Assembly (NCBI GenBank): GCA_963920705.1
Contig: OY987237.1
Location: forward strand, 6,230,601-6,294,600
DNA from: Odiellus spinosus
Lineage: Eukaryota > Arthropoda > Arachnida > Opiliones > Phalangiidae
Reading direction: 5' to 3'
Length of the DNA: 64,000 nucleotides
How positions within the stretch are numbered: position 1 is the stretch's first letter; every line of letters starts with the position of its first letter. This document shows positions 1 through 15,000 of the stretch, piece by piece. The translations under genes and the position numbers were made by a program. The notes beneath the pieces were generated by a model that did no database searches, had not been told where the DNA came from, and saw nothing but the letters and a program-made list of their open reading frames with translations.

Positions 1-1603
1 GTATTTATCGATCGGTCGTTTTTACAGGGGGTGTATTTCTCGATCGGTCGATTTTACAGGAGGTGTATTTATCGATCGGTCGTTTTTACAGGGGGTGTAT
101 TTATCGATCGGTCGTTTTTACAGGGGGTGTATTAATCGATCGGTCGTTTTTACAGGGGGTGTATTTATCGATCGGTCGTTTTTACAGGGGGTGTATTTAT
201 CGATCGGTCGTTTATACAGGGGGTGTATTTATCGATCGGTCGTTTATGCAGGGGGTGTATTTATCGATCGGTCGTTTTTACAGGGGGTGAATTTATCGAT
301 CGGTCGTTTTTACAGGGGATGTATTTATTGTTCGGTCGTTTTTACAGGGGGTGTATTTATCGTTCGGTCGTTTTTACAGGGGATGTATTTATCGTTCGGT
401 CGTTTTTACAGGGGGTGTATTTATCGATCGGTCGTTTTTACAGGGGGTGTATTTAACGATCGGTCGTTTTTACAGGGGGTGTATTTATCGATCGGTCGTT
501 TTTACAGGGGGTGTATTTATCGATCGGTCGTTTTTACAGGGGGTGTATTTATCGATCGGTCGTTTTTACAGGGGGTGTATTTATTTATCGATCGGTCGTT
601 TTTACAGGGGGTGTATTTATCGATCGGTCGTTTTTACAGGGGGTGTATTTATCGATCGGTCGTTTTTACAGGTGTGTATTTATCGATCGGTCGTTTTTAC
701 AGGGGGTGTATTTATCGATCGGTCGTTTTTACAGGGGTGTATTTATCGATCGGTCGTTTTTACAGAGGGTGTATTTATCGATCGGTCGTTTTTACAGGGG
801 GTGTATTTATTTATCGATCGGTCGTTTTTACAGGGGGGTGTATTTATCGATCGGTCGTTTTTACAGGTGGTGTATTTATCGATCGGTCGTTTTTACAGGT
901 GTGTATTTATCGATCGGTCGTTTTTACAGGGGGTGTATTTATCGATCGGTCGTTTTTACAGGGGGTGTATTTATCGATCGGTCGTTTTTACAGGGGGTGT
1001 ATTTATCGATCGGTCGTTTTTACAGGGGGTGTATTTATCGATCAGTCGTTTTTACAGGGGTGTATTTATCGATCGGTCGTTTTTACAGGGGGTGTATTTA
1101 TCGATCTGTCGTTTTTCCAGGGGTGTATTTATCGATCGGTCGTTTTTACAGGGGGTGTATTTATCGATCGGTCGTTTTTACAGGGGGTGTATTTAACGAT
1201 CGGTCGTTTTTACAGGGGGTGTATTTATCGATCGGTCGTTTTTACAGGGGGTGTATTTATCGATCGGTCGTTTTTACAGGGGGTGTATTTATCGATCGGT
1301 CGTTTTTACAGGGGGTGTATTTATCGATCGGTCGTTTTTACAGGGGGTGTATTTCTCGATCGGTCGATTTTACAGGGGGTGTATTTATCGATCGGTCGTT
1401 TTCACAGGGGGTGTATTTATCGATCGGTCGTTTTTACAGGGGGTGTATTTATCGATCGGTCGTTTTTACAGGGGGTGTATTTATCGATCGGTCGTTTTAC
1501 CAGGGGGTGTATTTATCGATCGGTCGTTTTTACAGGGGGTGTATTTATCGATCGGTCGTTTTTACAGGGGGTGTATTTATCGATCGGTCGTTTTTACAGG
1601 GGG
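1..1603 (+). repeat. 32-bp satellite array, first orientation
   Basis: About 50 head-to-tail copies of a 32-bp unit. Read on the minus strand each unit is a 13-bp core ACACCCCCTGTAA followed by a 19-bp tail AAACGACCGATCGATAAAT. Here the plus strand carries the complement. Copies are mostly identical, with scattered single changes, some missing one G of the G run, and a few 4-bp expansions (for example near 580 and 808). The array runs off the left edge of the window. Because 32 is not a multiple of 3 and this strand of the unit lacks stop codons, all three frames stay open; the long frames are a by-product and not genes. Confidence 0.97.
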
Positions 1604-1930
1604 TGTATTTATTATTTATTTTTTACAGGTTGTGTATTTATTATTTTTTTCACAGGGGGTGTATTTATTATTTATTTTTATTACAGGGGTGTATTTATTA
1701 TTTTTTTTTACAGGGGGTGTATTTATTATTTATTTTTTTTACAGGGGGTGTATTTATTATTTATTTTTTTTACAGGGGGTGTATTTATTATTTTTTTTTT
1801 TTACAGGGGGTGTATTTATTATATTTTTTTAGAGGGGGTGTATTTATTATTATTTTTTTTACAGGGGGTGTATTTATTATTATTTTTTTTTCACAGGGGG
1901 TGTATTTATTATTTATTTTTTTACTGGGGG
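1604..1930 (+). repeat. T-rich variant of the 32-bp satellite
   Basis: About ten units of 29-34 bp that keep the GGGGGTGTATTTAT part of the neighbouring array but replace the CGATCGGTCG segment with TTATTT-type sequence. They contain no CpG. Length varies through the T run. The array stops at a point where the satellite switches strand (about 1931). Confidence 0.92.
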
Positions 1931-2210
1931 TAAAACGATAAATACACCCACTGTAAAAAATACGAAACGATAAATACACCCCCTGCAAAAATACTAAACG
2001 ATAAATACACCCCCTGTAAAAAATACGAAACGATAAATACACCCCCTGTAAAAAATACGAAACGATAAATACACCCCCTGTAAAAAATACGAAACGATAA
2101 ATACACCCCCTGTAAAAATACGAAACGATAAATACACCCCCTGTAAAAAATACGAAACGATAAACACACCCCTGTAAAAAATACGAAACGATAAATACAC
2201 CCCCTGTAAA
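1931..2210 (-). repeat. ATACGAAACG-tail variant of the 32-bp satellite, inverted
   Basis: About nine units with the shared core ACACCCCCTGTAA but the tail AAAATACGAAACGATAAAT. They lie in the opposite orientation to positions 1-1930. The same unit type recurs singly or in pairs throughout the main array and serves as a marker for the higher-order periods. Confidence 0.92.
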
Positions 2211-5200
2211 AACGACCGATCGATAAATACACCCCCTGTAAAAACGACCGATCGATAAATACACCCCCTGTAAAAACGACCGATCGATAAATACACCCCC
2301 TGTAAAAACGACCGATCGATAAAGACACCCCCTGTAAAAACGACCGATCGATAAATACACCCCCTGTAAAAACGACCGATCGATAAATACACCCCCTGTA
2401 AAAACGACCGATCGATAAATACACCCCCTGTAAAAACGACCGATCGAGAAATATACCCCCTGTAAAAACGACCGATCGATAAATACACCCCCTGTAAAAA
2501 CGACCGATCGATAAATACACCCCCTGTAAAAACGACCGATCGATAAATACACCCCCTGTAAAAACGACCGATCGATAAATACACCCACTGTAAAAACGAC
2601 CTATCGATAAAGACACCCCCTGTAAAAACGACCGATCGATAAATACACCCCCTGTAAAAACGATTGATCGATAAATACACCCCCTGTAAAAACGACCGAT
2701 CGATAAATACACCCCCTGTAAAAACGACCGATCGATAAATACACCCCCTGTAAAAACGACCGATCGATAAAGACACCCCCTGTAAAAACGACCGATCGAT
2801 AAATACACCCCCTGTAAAAAATACGAAACGTTAAATACACCCCCTGTAAAAAATACGATACGATAAATACACCCCCTGTAAAACGACCGATCGATAAATA
2901 CACCCCCTGTAAAAACGACCGATCGATAAATACACCCCCTGTAAAACGACCGATCGATAAATACACCCCCTGTAAAAACGACCGAACGATAAATACACCC
3001 CCTGTAAAAACGACCGATCGATAAATACACCCCCTGTAAAACGACCGATCGATAAATACACCCCCTGTAAAAACGACCGAACGATAAATACACCCCCTGT
3101 AAAATCGACCGATCGAGAAATACACCCCCTGTAAAAACGACCGATCGATAAATACACCCCCTGTAAAAACGACCGATCGATAAATACACCCCCTGTAAAA
3201 ACGACCGATCGATAAATACACCCCCTGTAAAAACGACCGATCGATAAATACACCCCCTGTAAAAACGACCGATCGATAAATACACCCCCTGTAAAAACGA
3301 CCGATCGATAAATACACCCCCTGTAAAAACGACCGATCGATAAATACACCCCCTGTAAAACGACCGATCGATAAATACACCCCCTGTAAAAACGACCGAA
3401 CGATAAATACACCCCCTGTAAAAACGACCGATCGATAAATACACCCCCTGTAAAAACGACCGATCGATAAATACACCCCCTGTAAAAACGACCGATCGAT
3501 AAATACACCCCCTGTAAAAACGACCGATCGATAAAGACACCCCCTGTAAAAACGACCGATCGATAAATACACCCCCTGTAAAAAATACGAAACGTTAAAT
3601 ACACCCCCTGTAAAAAATACGATACGATAAATACACCCCCTGTAAAACGACCGATCGATAAATACACCCCCTGTAAAAACGACCGATCGATAAATACACC
3701 CCCTGTAAAACGACCGATCGATAAATACACCCCCTGTAAAAACGACCGAACGATAAATACACCCCCTGTAAAAACGACCGATCGATAAATACACCCCCTG
3801 TAAAACGACCGATCGATAAATACACCCCCTGTAAAAACGACCGAACGATAAATACACCCCCTGTAAAATCGACCGATCGAGAAATACACCCCCTGTAAAA
3901 ACGACCGATCGATAAATACACCCCCTGTAAAAACGACCGATCGATAAATACACCCCCTGTAAAAACGACCGATCGATAAATACACCCCCTGTAAAAACGA
4001 CCGATCGATAAATACACCCCCTGTAAAAACGACCGATCGATAAATACACCCCCTGTAAAAACGACCGATCGATAAATACACCCCCTGTAAAAACGACCGA
4101 TCGATAAATACACCCCCTGTAAAAACGACCGATCGATAAATACACCCCCTGTAAAAACGACCGATCGATAAATACACCCCCTGTAAAAACGACCGATCGA
4201 GAAATATACCCCCTGTAAAAACGACCGATCGATAAATACACCCCCTGTAAAAACGACCGATCGATAAATACACCCCCTGTAAAAACGACCGATCGATAAA
4301 TACACCCCCTGTAAAAACGACCGATCGATAAATACACCCACTGTAAAAACGACCTATCGATAAAGACACCCCCTGTAAAAACGACCGATCGATAAATACA
4401 CCCCCTGTAAAAACGATTGATCGATAAATACACCCCCTGTAAAAACGACCGATCGATAAATACACCCCCTGTAAAAACGACCGATCGATAAATACACCCC
4501 CTGTAAAAACGACCGATCGATAAAGACACCCCCTGTAAAAACGACCGATCGATAAATACACCCCCTGTAAAAAATACGAAACGTTAAATACACCCCCTGT
4601 AAAAAATACGATACGATAAATACACCCCCTGTAAAACGACCGATCGATAAATACACCCCCTGTAAAAACGACCGATCGATAAATACACCCCCTGTAAAAC
4701 GACCGATCGATAAATACACCCCCTGTAAAAACGACCGAACGATAAATACACCCCCTGTAAAAACGACCGATCGATAAATACACCCCCTGTAAAACGACCG
4801 ATCGATAAATACACCCCCTGTAAAAACGACCGAACGATAAATACACCCCCTGTAAAATCGACCGATCGAGAAATACACCCCCTGTAAAAACGACCGATCG
4901 ATAAATACACCCCCTGTAAAAACGACCGATCGATAAATACACCCCCTGTAAAAACGACCGATCGATAAATACACCCCCTGTAAAAACGACCGATCGATAA
5001 ATACACCCCCTGTAAAAACGACCGATCGATAAATACACCCCCTGTAAAAACGACCGATCGATAAATACACCCCCTGTAAAACGACCGATCGATAAATACA
5101 CCCCCTGTAAAAACGACCGAACGATAAATACACCCCCTGTAAAAACGACCGATCGATAAATACACCCCCTGTAAAAACGACCGATCGATAAATACACCCC

Positions 5201-8200
5201 CTGTAAAAACGACCGATCGATAAATACACCCCCTGTAAAAACGACCGATCGATAAAGACACCCCCTGTAAAAACGACCGATCGATAAATACACCCCCTGT
5301 AAAAACGACCGATCGATAAATACACCCCCTGTAAAAACGACCGATCGATAAATACACCCCCTGTAAAAACGACCGATCGAGAAATATACCCCCTGTAAAA
5401 ACGACCGATCGATAAATACACCCCCTGTAAAAACGACCGATCGATAAATACACCCCCTGTAAAAACGACCGATCGATAAATACACCCCCTGTAAAAACGA
5501 CCGATCGATAAATACACCCACTGTAAAAACGACCTATCGATAAAGACACCCCCTGTAAAAACGACCGATCGATAAATACACCCCCTGTAAAAACGATTGA
5601 TCGATAAATACACCCCCTGTAAAAACGACCGATCGATAAATACACCCCCTGTAAAAACGACCGATCGATAAATACACCCCCTGTAAAAACGACCGATCGA
5701 TAAAGACACCCCCTGTAAAAACGACCGATCGATAAATACACCCCCTGTAAAAAATACGAAACGTTAAATACACCCCCTGTAAAAAATACGATACGATAAA
5801 TACACCCCCTGTAAAACGACCGATCGATAAATACACCCCCTGTAAAAACGACCGATCGATAAATACACCCCCTGTAAAACGACCGATCGATAAATACACC
5901 CCCTGTAAAAACGACCGATCGATAAATACACCCCCTGTAAAAACGACCGAACGATAAATACACCCCCTGTAAAAACGACCGATCGATAAATACACCCCCT
6001 GTAAAAACGACCGATCGATAAATACACCCCCTGTAAAAACGACCGATCGATAAATACACCCCCTGTAAAAACGACCGATCGATAAAGACACCCCCTGTAA
6101 AAACGACCGATCGATAAATACACCCCCTGTAAAAAATACGAAACGTTAAATACACCCCCTGTAAAAAATACGATACGATAAATACACCCCCTGTAAAACG
6201 ACCGATCGATAAATACACCCCCTGTAAAAACGACCGATCGATAAATACACCCCCTGTAAAACGACCGATCGATAAATACACCCCCTGTAAAAACGACCGA
6301 ACGATAAATACACCCCCTGTAAAAACGACCGATCGATAAATACACCCCCTGTAAAACGACCGATCGATAAATACACCCCCTGTAAAAACGACCGAACGAT
6401 AAATACACCCCCTGTAAAATCGACCGATCGAGAAATACACCCCCTGTAAAAACGACCGATCGATAAATACACCCCCTGTAAAAACGACCGATCGATAAAT
6501 ACACCCCCTGTAAAAACGACCGATCGATAAATACACCCCCTGTAAAAACGACCGATCGATAAATACACCCCCTGTAAAAACGACCGATCGATAAATACAC
6601 CCCCTGTAAAAACGACCGATCGATAAATACACCCCCTGTAAAAACGACCGATCGATAAATACACCCCCTGTAAAACGACCGATCGATAAATACACCCCCT
6701 GTAAAAACGACCGAACGATAAATACACCCCCTGTAAAAACGACCGATCGATAAATACACCCCCTGTAAAAACGACCGATCGATAAATACACCCCCTGTAA
6801 AAACGACCGATCGATAAATACACCCCCTGTAAAAACGACCGATCGATAAAGACACCCCCTGTAAAAACGACCGATCGATAAATACACCCCCTGTAAAAAC
6901 GACCGATCGATAAATACACCCCCTGTAAAAACGACCGATCGATAAATACACCCCCTGTAAAAACGACCGATCGAGAAATATACCCCCTGTAAAAACGACC
7001 GATCGATAAATACACCCCCTGTAAAAACGACCGATCGATAAATACACCCCCTGTAAAAACGACCGATCGATAAATACACCCCCTGTAAAAACGACCGATC
7101 GATAAATACACCCACTGTAAAAACGACCTATCGATAAAGACACCCCCTGTAAAAACGACCGATCGATAAATACACCCCCTGTAAAAACGATTGATCGATA
7201 AATACACCCCCTGTAAAAACGACCGATCGATAAATACACCCCCTGTAAAAACGACCGATCGATAAATACACCCCCTGTAAAAACGACCGATCGATAAAGA
7301 CACCCCCTGTAAAAACGACCGATCGATAAATACACCCCCTGTAAAAAATACGAAACGTTAAATACACCCCCTGTAAAAAATACGATACGATAAATACACC
7401 CCCTGTAAAACGACCGATCGATAAATACACCCCCTGTAAAAACGACCGATCGATAAATACACCCCCTGTAAAACGACCGATCGATAAATACACCCCCTGT
7501 AAAAACGACCGAACGATAAATACACCCCCTGTAAAAACGACCGATCGATAAATACACCCCCTGTAAAACGACCGATCGATAAATACACCCCCTGTAAAAA
7601 CGACCGAACGATAAATACACCCCCTGTAAAATCGACCGATCGAGAAATACACCCCCTGTAAAAACGACCGATCGATAAATACACCCCCTGTAAAAACGAC
7701 CGATCGATAAATACACCCCCTGTAAAAACGACCGATCGATAAATACACCCCCTGTAAAAACGACCGATCGATAAATACACCCCCTGTAAAAACGACCGAT
7801 CGATAAATACACCCCCTGTAAAAACGACCGATCGATAAATACACCCCCTGTAAAACGACCGATCGATAAATACACCCCCTGTAAAAACGACCGAACGATA
7901 AATACACCCCCTGTAAAAACGACCGATCGATAAATACACCCCCTGTAAAAACGACCGATCGATAAATACACCCCCTGTAAAAACGACCGATCGATAAATA
8001 CACCCCCTGTAAAAACGACCGATCGATAAAGACACCCCCTGTAAAAACGACCGATCGATAAATACACCCCCTGTAAAAACGACCGATCGATAAATACACC
8101 CCCTGTAAAAACGACCGATCGATAAATACACCCCCTGTAAAAACGACCGATCGAGAAATATACCCCCTGTAAAAACGACCGATCGATAAATACACCCCCT

Positions 8201-9040
8201 GTAAAAACGACCGATCGATAAATACACCCCCTGTAAAAACGACCGATCGATAAATACACCCCCTGTAAAAACGACCGATCGATAAATACACCCACTGTAA
8301 AAACGACCTATCGATAAAGACACCCCCTGTAAAAACGACCGATCGATAAATACACCCCCTGTAAAAACGATTGATCGATAAATACACCCCCTGTAAAAAC
8401 GACCGATCGATAAATACACCCCCTGTAAAAACGACCGATCGATAAATACACCCCCTGTAAAAACGACCGATCGATAAAGACACCCCCTGTAAAAACGACC
8501 GATCGATAAATACACCCCCTGTAAAAAATACGAAACGTTAAATACACCCCCTGTAAAAAATACGATACGATAAATACACCCCCTGTAAAACGACCGATCG
8601 ATAAATACACCCCCTGTAAAAACGACCGATCGATAAATACACCCCCTGTAAAACGACCGATCGATAAATACACCCCCTGTAAAAACGACCGAACGATAAA
8701 TACACCCCCTGTAAAAACGACCGATCGATAAATACACCCCCTGTAAAACGACCGATCGATAAATACACCCCCTGTAAAAACGACCGAACGATAAATACAC
8801 CCCCTGTAAAATCGACCGATCGAGAAATACACCCCCTGTAAAAACGACCGATCGATAAATACACCCCCTGTAAAAACGACCGATCGATAAATACACCCCC
8901 TGTAAAAACGACCGATCGATAAATACACCCCCTGTAAAAACGACCGATCGATAAATACACCCCCTGTAAAAACGACCGATCGATAAATACACCCCCTGTA
9001 AAAACGACCGATCGATAAATACACCCCCAGTAAAAAATAC
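2211..9040 (-). repeat. Main 32-bp satellite, segment with 1180-bp higher-order repeat
   Basis: More than 200 units of the 32-bp type (core ACACCCCCTGTAA, tail AAACGACCGATCGATAAAT), inverted relative to the first array. Variant units (tail with GAACG for GATCG, one A fewer, AAAGAC for AAATAC, or the ATACGAAACG type) recur in a fixed order. The marker ATACGAAACGTTAAAT starts at 2821, 3585, 4574, 5754, 6136, 7348 and 8528. Two of these spacings are exactly 1180 bp (4574 to 5754, 7348 to 8528); others are 764, 989, 382 and 1212. This is a higher-order repeat of about 37 units with internal gains and losses. Confidence 0.93.
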
Positions 9041-12000
9041 GAAACGATAAATACACCCACTGTAAAACTACGATACGATAAATACACCCCCTGTAAAAAC
9101 GACCGATCGATAAATACACCCCCTGTAAAAACGACCGATCGATAAATACACCCCCTGTAAAAACGACCGATTCATAAATACACCCCCTGTAAAAACGACC
9201 GATCGATAAATACACCCCCTGTAAAAACGACCGATCGATAAATGCACCCTCTGTAAAAACGACCGATCGATAAATACACCCCCTGTAAAAACGACCGATC
9301 GATAAATACACCCCCTGTAAAAACGACCGATCGATAAATACACCCGCTGTAAAAACGACCGATCGATAAATACACCCCCTGTAAAAACGACCGATCGATA
9401 AATACACCCCCTGTAAAAACGACCGATCGATAAATACACCCGCTGTAAAAACGACCGATCGATAAATACACCCCCTGTAAAAACGACCGATCGATAAATA
9501 CACCCCTTGTAAAAAATACGAAACGATAAATTCACCCCCTGTAAAAAATACGAAACGGTAAATACACCCCCTGTAAAAAATACGATACGATAAATACACC
9601 CCCTGTAAAAACGACCGATCGATAAATACACCCCCTGTAAAAACGATCGATCGATAAATACACCCCCTGTAAAACGACCGATCTATAAATACACCCCCTG
9701 TAAAAACGACCGAACGATAAATACACCCCCTGTAAAAACGACCGATCGATAAATACACCCCCTGTAAAAACGACCGAACGATAAATACACCCCCTGTAAA
9801 AACGACCGATCGATAAATACACCCCCTGTAAAAACGACCGAACGATAAATACACCCCCTGTAAAACGACCGATCGATAAATACACCCCCTGTAAAAACGA
9901 CCGATCGATAAATACAACCCTGTAAAAACGACCGAACGATAAATACACCCCCTGTAAAAACGACCGATCGATAAACACACCCCCTGTAAAAATGACCGAT
10001 CGATAAATACACCCCCTGTAAAAACGACCGATCGAAAAATACACCCCCTGTAAAATCGACCGATCGAGAAATACACCCCCAGTAAAAACGACCGATCGAT
10101 AAATACACCCCCTGTAAAAACGACCGATCGATAAATACACCCCCTGTAAAAACGACCGATCGATAAATACACCCCCTGTAAAAACGACCGATCGATAAAT
10201 ACACCCCCTGTAAAAACGACCGATTCATAAATACACCCCCTGTAAAAACGACCGATCGATAAATACACCCCCTGTAAAAACGACCGATTCATAAATACAC
10301 CCCCTGTAAAAACGACCGATCGATAAATACACCCCCTGTAAAAACGACCGATCGATAAATGCACCCTCTGTAAAAACGACCGATCGATAAATACACCCCC
10401 TGTAAAAACGACCGATCGATAAATACACCCCCTGTAAAAACGACCGATCGATAAATACACCCGCTGTAAAAACGACCGATCGATAAATACACCCCCTGTA
10501 AAAACGACCGATCGATAAATACACCCCTTGTAAAAAATACGAAACGATAAATTCACCCCCTGTAAAAAATACGAAACGGTAAATACACCCCCTGTAAAAA
10601 ATACGATACGATAAATACACCCCCTGTAAAACGACCGATCGATAAATACACCCCCTGTAAAAACGACCGAACGATAAATACACCCCCTGTAAAAACGACC
10701 GATCGATAAATACACCCCCTGTAAAAACGACCGAACGATAAATACACCCCCTGTAAAAACGACCGATCGATAAATACACCCCCTGTAAAAACGACCGAAC
10801 GATAAATACACCCCCTGTAAAACGATCGATCGATAAATACACCCCCTGTAAAAACGACCGATCGATAAATACAACCCTGTAAAAACGACCGAACGATAAA
10901 TACACCCCCTGTAAAAACGACCGATCGATAAACACACCCCCTGTAAAAATGACCGATCGATAAATACACCCCCTGTAAAAACGACCGATCGATAAATACA
11001 CCCCCTGTAAAAACGACCGATCGATAAATACACCCCCCGTAAAAACGACCGATCAATAAATACACCCCTTGTAAAAACGCCCGATCGATAAATACACCCC
11101 CAGTAAAAACGACCGATCGATAAATACACCCCCTGTAAAAACGACCGATCGATAAATATACCCCTGTAAAAACGACCGATCGATAAATACACCCCCTGTA
11201 AAAACGACCGATCGATAAATACACCCCCTGTAAAAACGACCGATCGATAAATACACCCCCTGTAAAAACGACCGATCGATAAATACACCCCCTGTAAAAA
11301 CGACCGATCGATAAATACACCCCCTGTAAAAACGACCGATCGATAAATACACCCCCTGTAAAAACGACCGATCGATAAATACACCCCCTGTAAAAACGAC
11401 CGATCGATAAATACACCCCCTGTAAAAACGACCGATCGATAAATACACCCCCTGTAAAAACGACCGAACGATAAATACACCCCCTGTAAAAACGACCGAT
11501 CGATAAACACACCCCCTGTAAAAACGACCGATCGATAAATACACCCCCTGTAAAAACGACCGATCGATAAATACACCCCCAGTAAAAAATACGAAACGAT
11601 AAATACACCCCCTGTAAAAATACGATACGATAAATACACCCCTGTAAAAACGACCGATCGATAAATACACCCCCTGTAAAAACGACCGATCGATAAATAC
11701 ACCCCCTGTAAAAACGACCGATCGATAAATACACCCCCTGTAAAAACGACCGATCGATAAATAAATAACCCCCTGTAAAAACGACCGATTCATAAATACA
11801 CCCCCTGTAAAAACAACCGATCGATAAATACACCCCCTATAAAAACGACCGATCGATAAATACACCCCCTGTAAAAACGACCGATCGATAAATAAATACA
11901 CCCCCTGTAAAAACGGCCGATTCATAAATACACACCCTGTAAAAACGACCGATCGATAAATACACCCCCTGTAAAAACGACCGATCGATAAATACACCCC

Positions 12001-15000
12001 CTGTAAAAACGACCGATCGATAAATACACCCCCTGTAAAAACGACCGATCGATAAATACACCCCCTGTAAAAACGACCGATCGATAAATACACCCCCAGT
12101 AAAAAATACGAAACGATAAATACACCCCCTGTAAAAATACGATACGATAAATACACCCCCTGTAAAAACGACCGATCGATAAATACACCCCCTGTAAAAA
12201 CGACCGATCGATAAATACACCCCCTGTAAAAACGACCGATCGATAAATACACCCCCTGTAAAAACGACCGATCGATAAATAAATAACCCCCTGTAAAAAC
12301 GACCGATCGATAAATACACCCCTTGTAAAAAATACGAAACGATAAATTCACCCCCTGTAAAAAATACGAAACGGTAAATACACCCCCTGTAAAAAATACG
12401 ATACGATAAATACACCCCCTGTAAAACGACCGATCGATAAATACACCCCCTGTAAAAACGACCGAACGATAAATACACCCCCTGTAAAAACGACCGATCG
12501 ATAAATACACCCCCTGTAAAAACGACCGAACGATAAATACACCCCCTGTAAAAACGACCGATCGATAAATACACCCCCTGTAAAAACGACCGAACGATAA
12601 ATACACCCCCTGTAAAACGACCGATCGATAAATACACCCCCTGTAAAAACGACCGATCGATAAATACAACCCTGTAAAAACGACCGAACGATAAATACAC
12701 CCCCTGTAAAAACGACCGATCGATAAACACACCCCCTGTAAAAATGACCGATCGATAAATACACCCCCTGTAAAAACGACCGATCGATAAATACACCCCC
12801 TGTAAAAACGACCGATCGATAAATACACCCCCCGTAAAAACGACCGATCAATAAATACACCCCTTGTAAAAACGCCCGATCGATAAATACACCCCCAGTA
12901 AAAACGACCGATCGATAAATACACCCCCTGTAAAAACGACCGATCGATAAATATACCCCTGTAAAAACGACCGATCGATAAATACACCCCCTGTAAAAAC
13001 GACCGATCGATAAATACACCCCCTGTAAAAACGACCGATCGATAAATACACCCCCTGTAAAAACGACCGATCGATAAATACACCCCCTGTAAAAACGACC
13101 GATCGATAAATACACCCCCTGTAAAAACGACCGATCGATAAATACACCCCCTGTAAAAACGACCGATCGATAAATACACCCCCTGTAAAAACGACCGATC
13201 GATAAATACACCCCCTGTAAAAACGACCGATCGATAAATACACCCCCTGTAAAAACGACCGAACGATAAATACACCCCCTGTAAAAACGACCGATCGATA
13301 AACACACCCCCTGTAAAAACGACCGATCGATAAATACACCCCCTGTAAAAACGACCGATCGATAAATACACCCCCAGTAAAAAATACGAAACGATAAATA
13401 CACCCCCTGTAAAAATACGATACGATAAATACACCCCTGTAAAAACGACCGATCGATAAATACACCCCCTGTAAAAACGACCGATCGATAAATACACCCC
13501 CTGTAAAAACGACCGATCGATAAATACACCCCCTGTAAAAACGACCGATCGATAAATAAATAACCCCCTGTAAAAACGACCGATTCATAAATACACCCCC
13601 TGTAAAAACAACCGATCGATAAATACACCCCCTATAAAAACGACCGATCGATAAATACACCCCCTGTAAAAACGACCGATCGATAAATAAATACACCCCC
13701 TGTAAAAACGGCCGATTCATAAATACACACCCTGTAAAAACGACCGATCGATAAATACACCCCCTGTAAAAACGACCGATCGATAAATACACCCCCTGTA
13801 AAAACGACCGATCGATAAATACACCCCCTGTAAAAACGACCGATCGATAAATACACCCCCTGTAAAAACGACCGATCGATAAATACACCCCCAGTAAAAA
13901 ATACGAAACGATAAATACACCCCCTGTAAAAATACGATACGATAAATACACCCCCTGTAAAAACGACCGATCGATAAATACACCCCCTGTAAAAACGACC
14001 GATCGATAAATACACCCCCTGTAAAAACGACCGATCGATAAATACACCCCCTGTAAAAACGACCGATCGATAAATAAATAACCCCCTGTAAAAACGACCG
14101 ATCGATAAATACACCCCTTGTAAAAAATACGAAACGATAAATTCACCCCCTGTAAAAAATACGAAACGGTAAATACACCCCCTGTAAAAAATACGATACG
14201 ATAAATACACCCCCTGTAAAACGACCGATCGATAAATACACCCCCTGTAAAAACGACCGAACGATAAATACACCCCCTGTAAAAACGACCGATCGATAAA
14301 TACACCCCCTGTAAAAACGACCGAACGATAAATACACCCCCTGTAAAAACGACCGATCGATAAATACACCCCCTGTAAAAACGACCGAACGATAAATACA
14401 CCCCCTGTAAAACGACCGATCGATAAATACACCCCCTGTAAAAACGACCGATCGATAAATACAACCCTGTAAAAACGACCGAACGATAAATACACCCCCT
14501 GTAAAAACGACCGATCGATAAACACACCCCCTGTAAAAATGACCGATCGATAAATACACCCCCTGTAAAAACGACCGATCGATAAATACACCCCCTGTAA
14601 AAACGACCGATCGATAAATACACCCCCCGTAAAAACGACCGATCAATAAATACACCCCTTGTAAAAACGCCCGATCGATAAATACACCCCCAGTAAAAAC
14701 GACCGATCGATAAATACACCCCCTGTAAAAACGACCGATCGATAAATATACCCCTGTAAAAACGACCGATCGATAAATACACCCCCTGTAAAAACGACCG
14801 ATCGATAAATACACCCCCTGTAAAAACGACCGATCGATAAATACACCCCCTGTAAAAACGACCGATCGATAAATACACCCCCTGTAAAAACGACCGATCG
14901 ATAAATACACCCCCTGTAAAAACGACCGATCGATAAATACACCCCCTGTAAAAACGACCGATCGATAAATACACCCCCTGTAAAAACGACCGATCGATAA

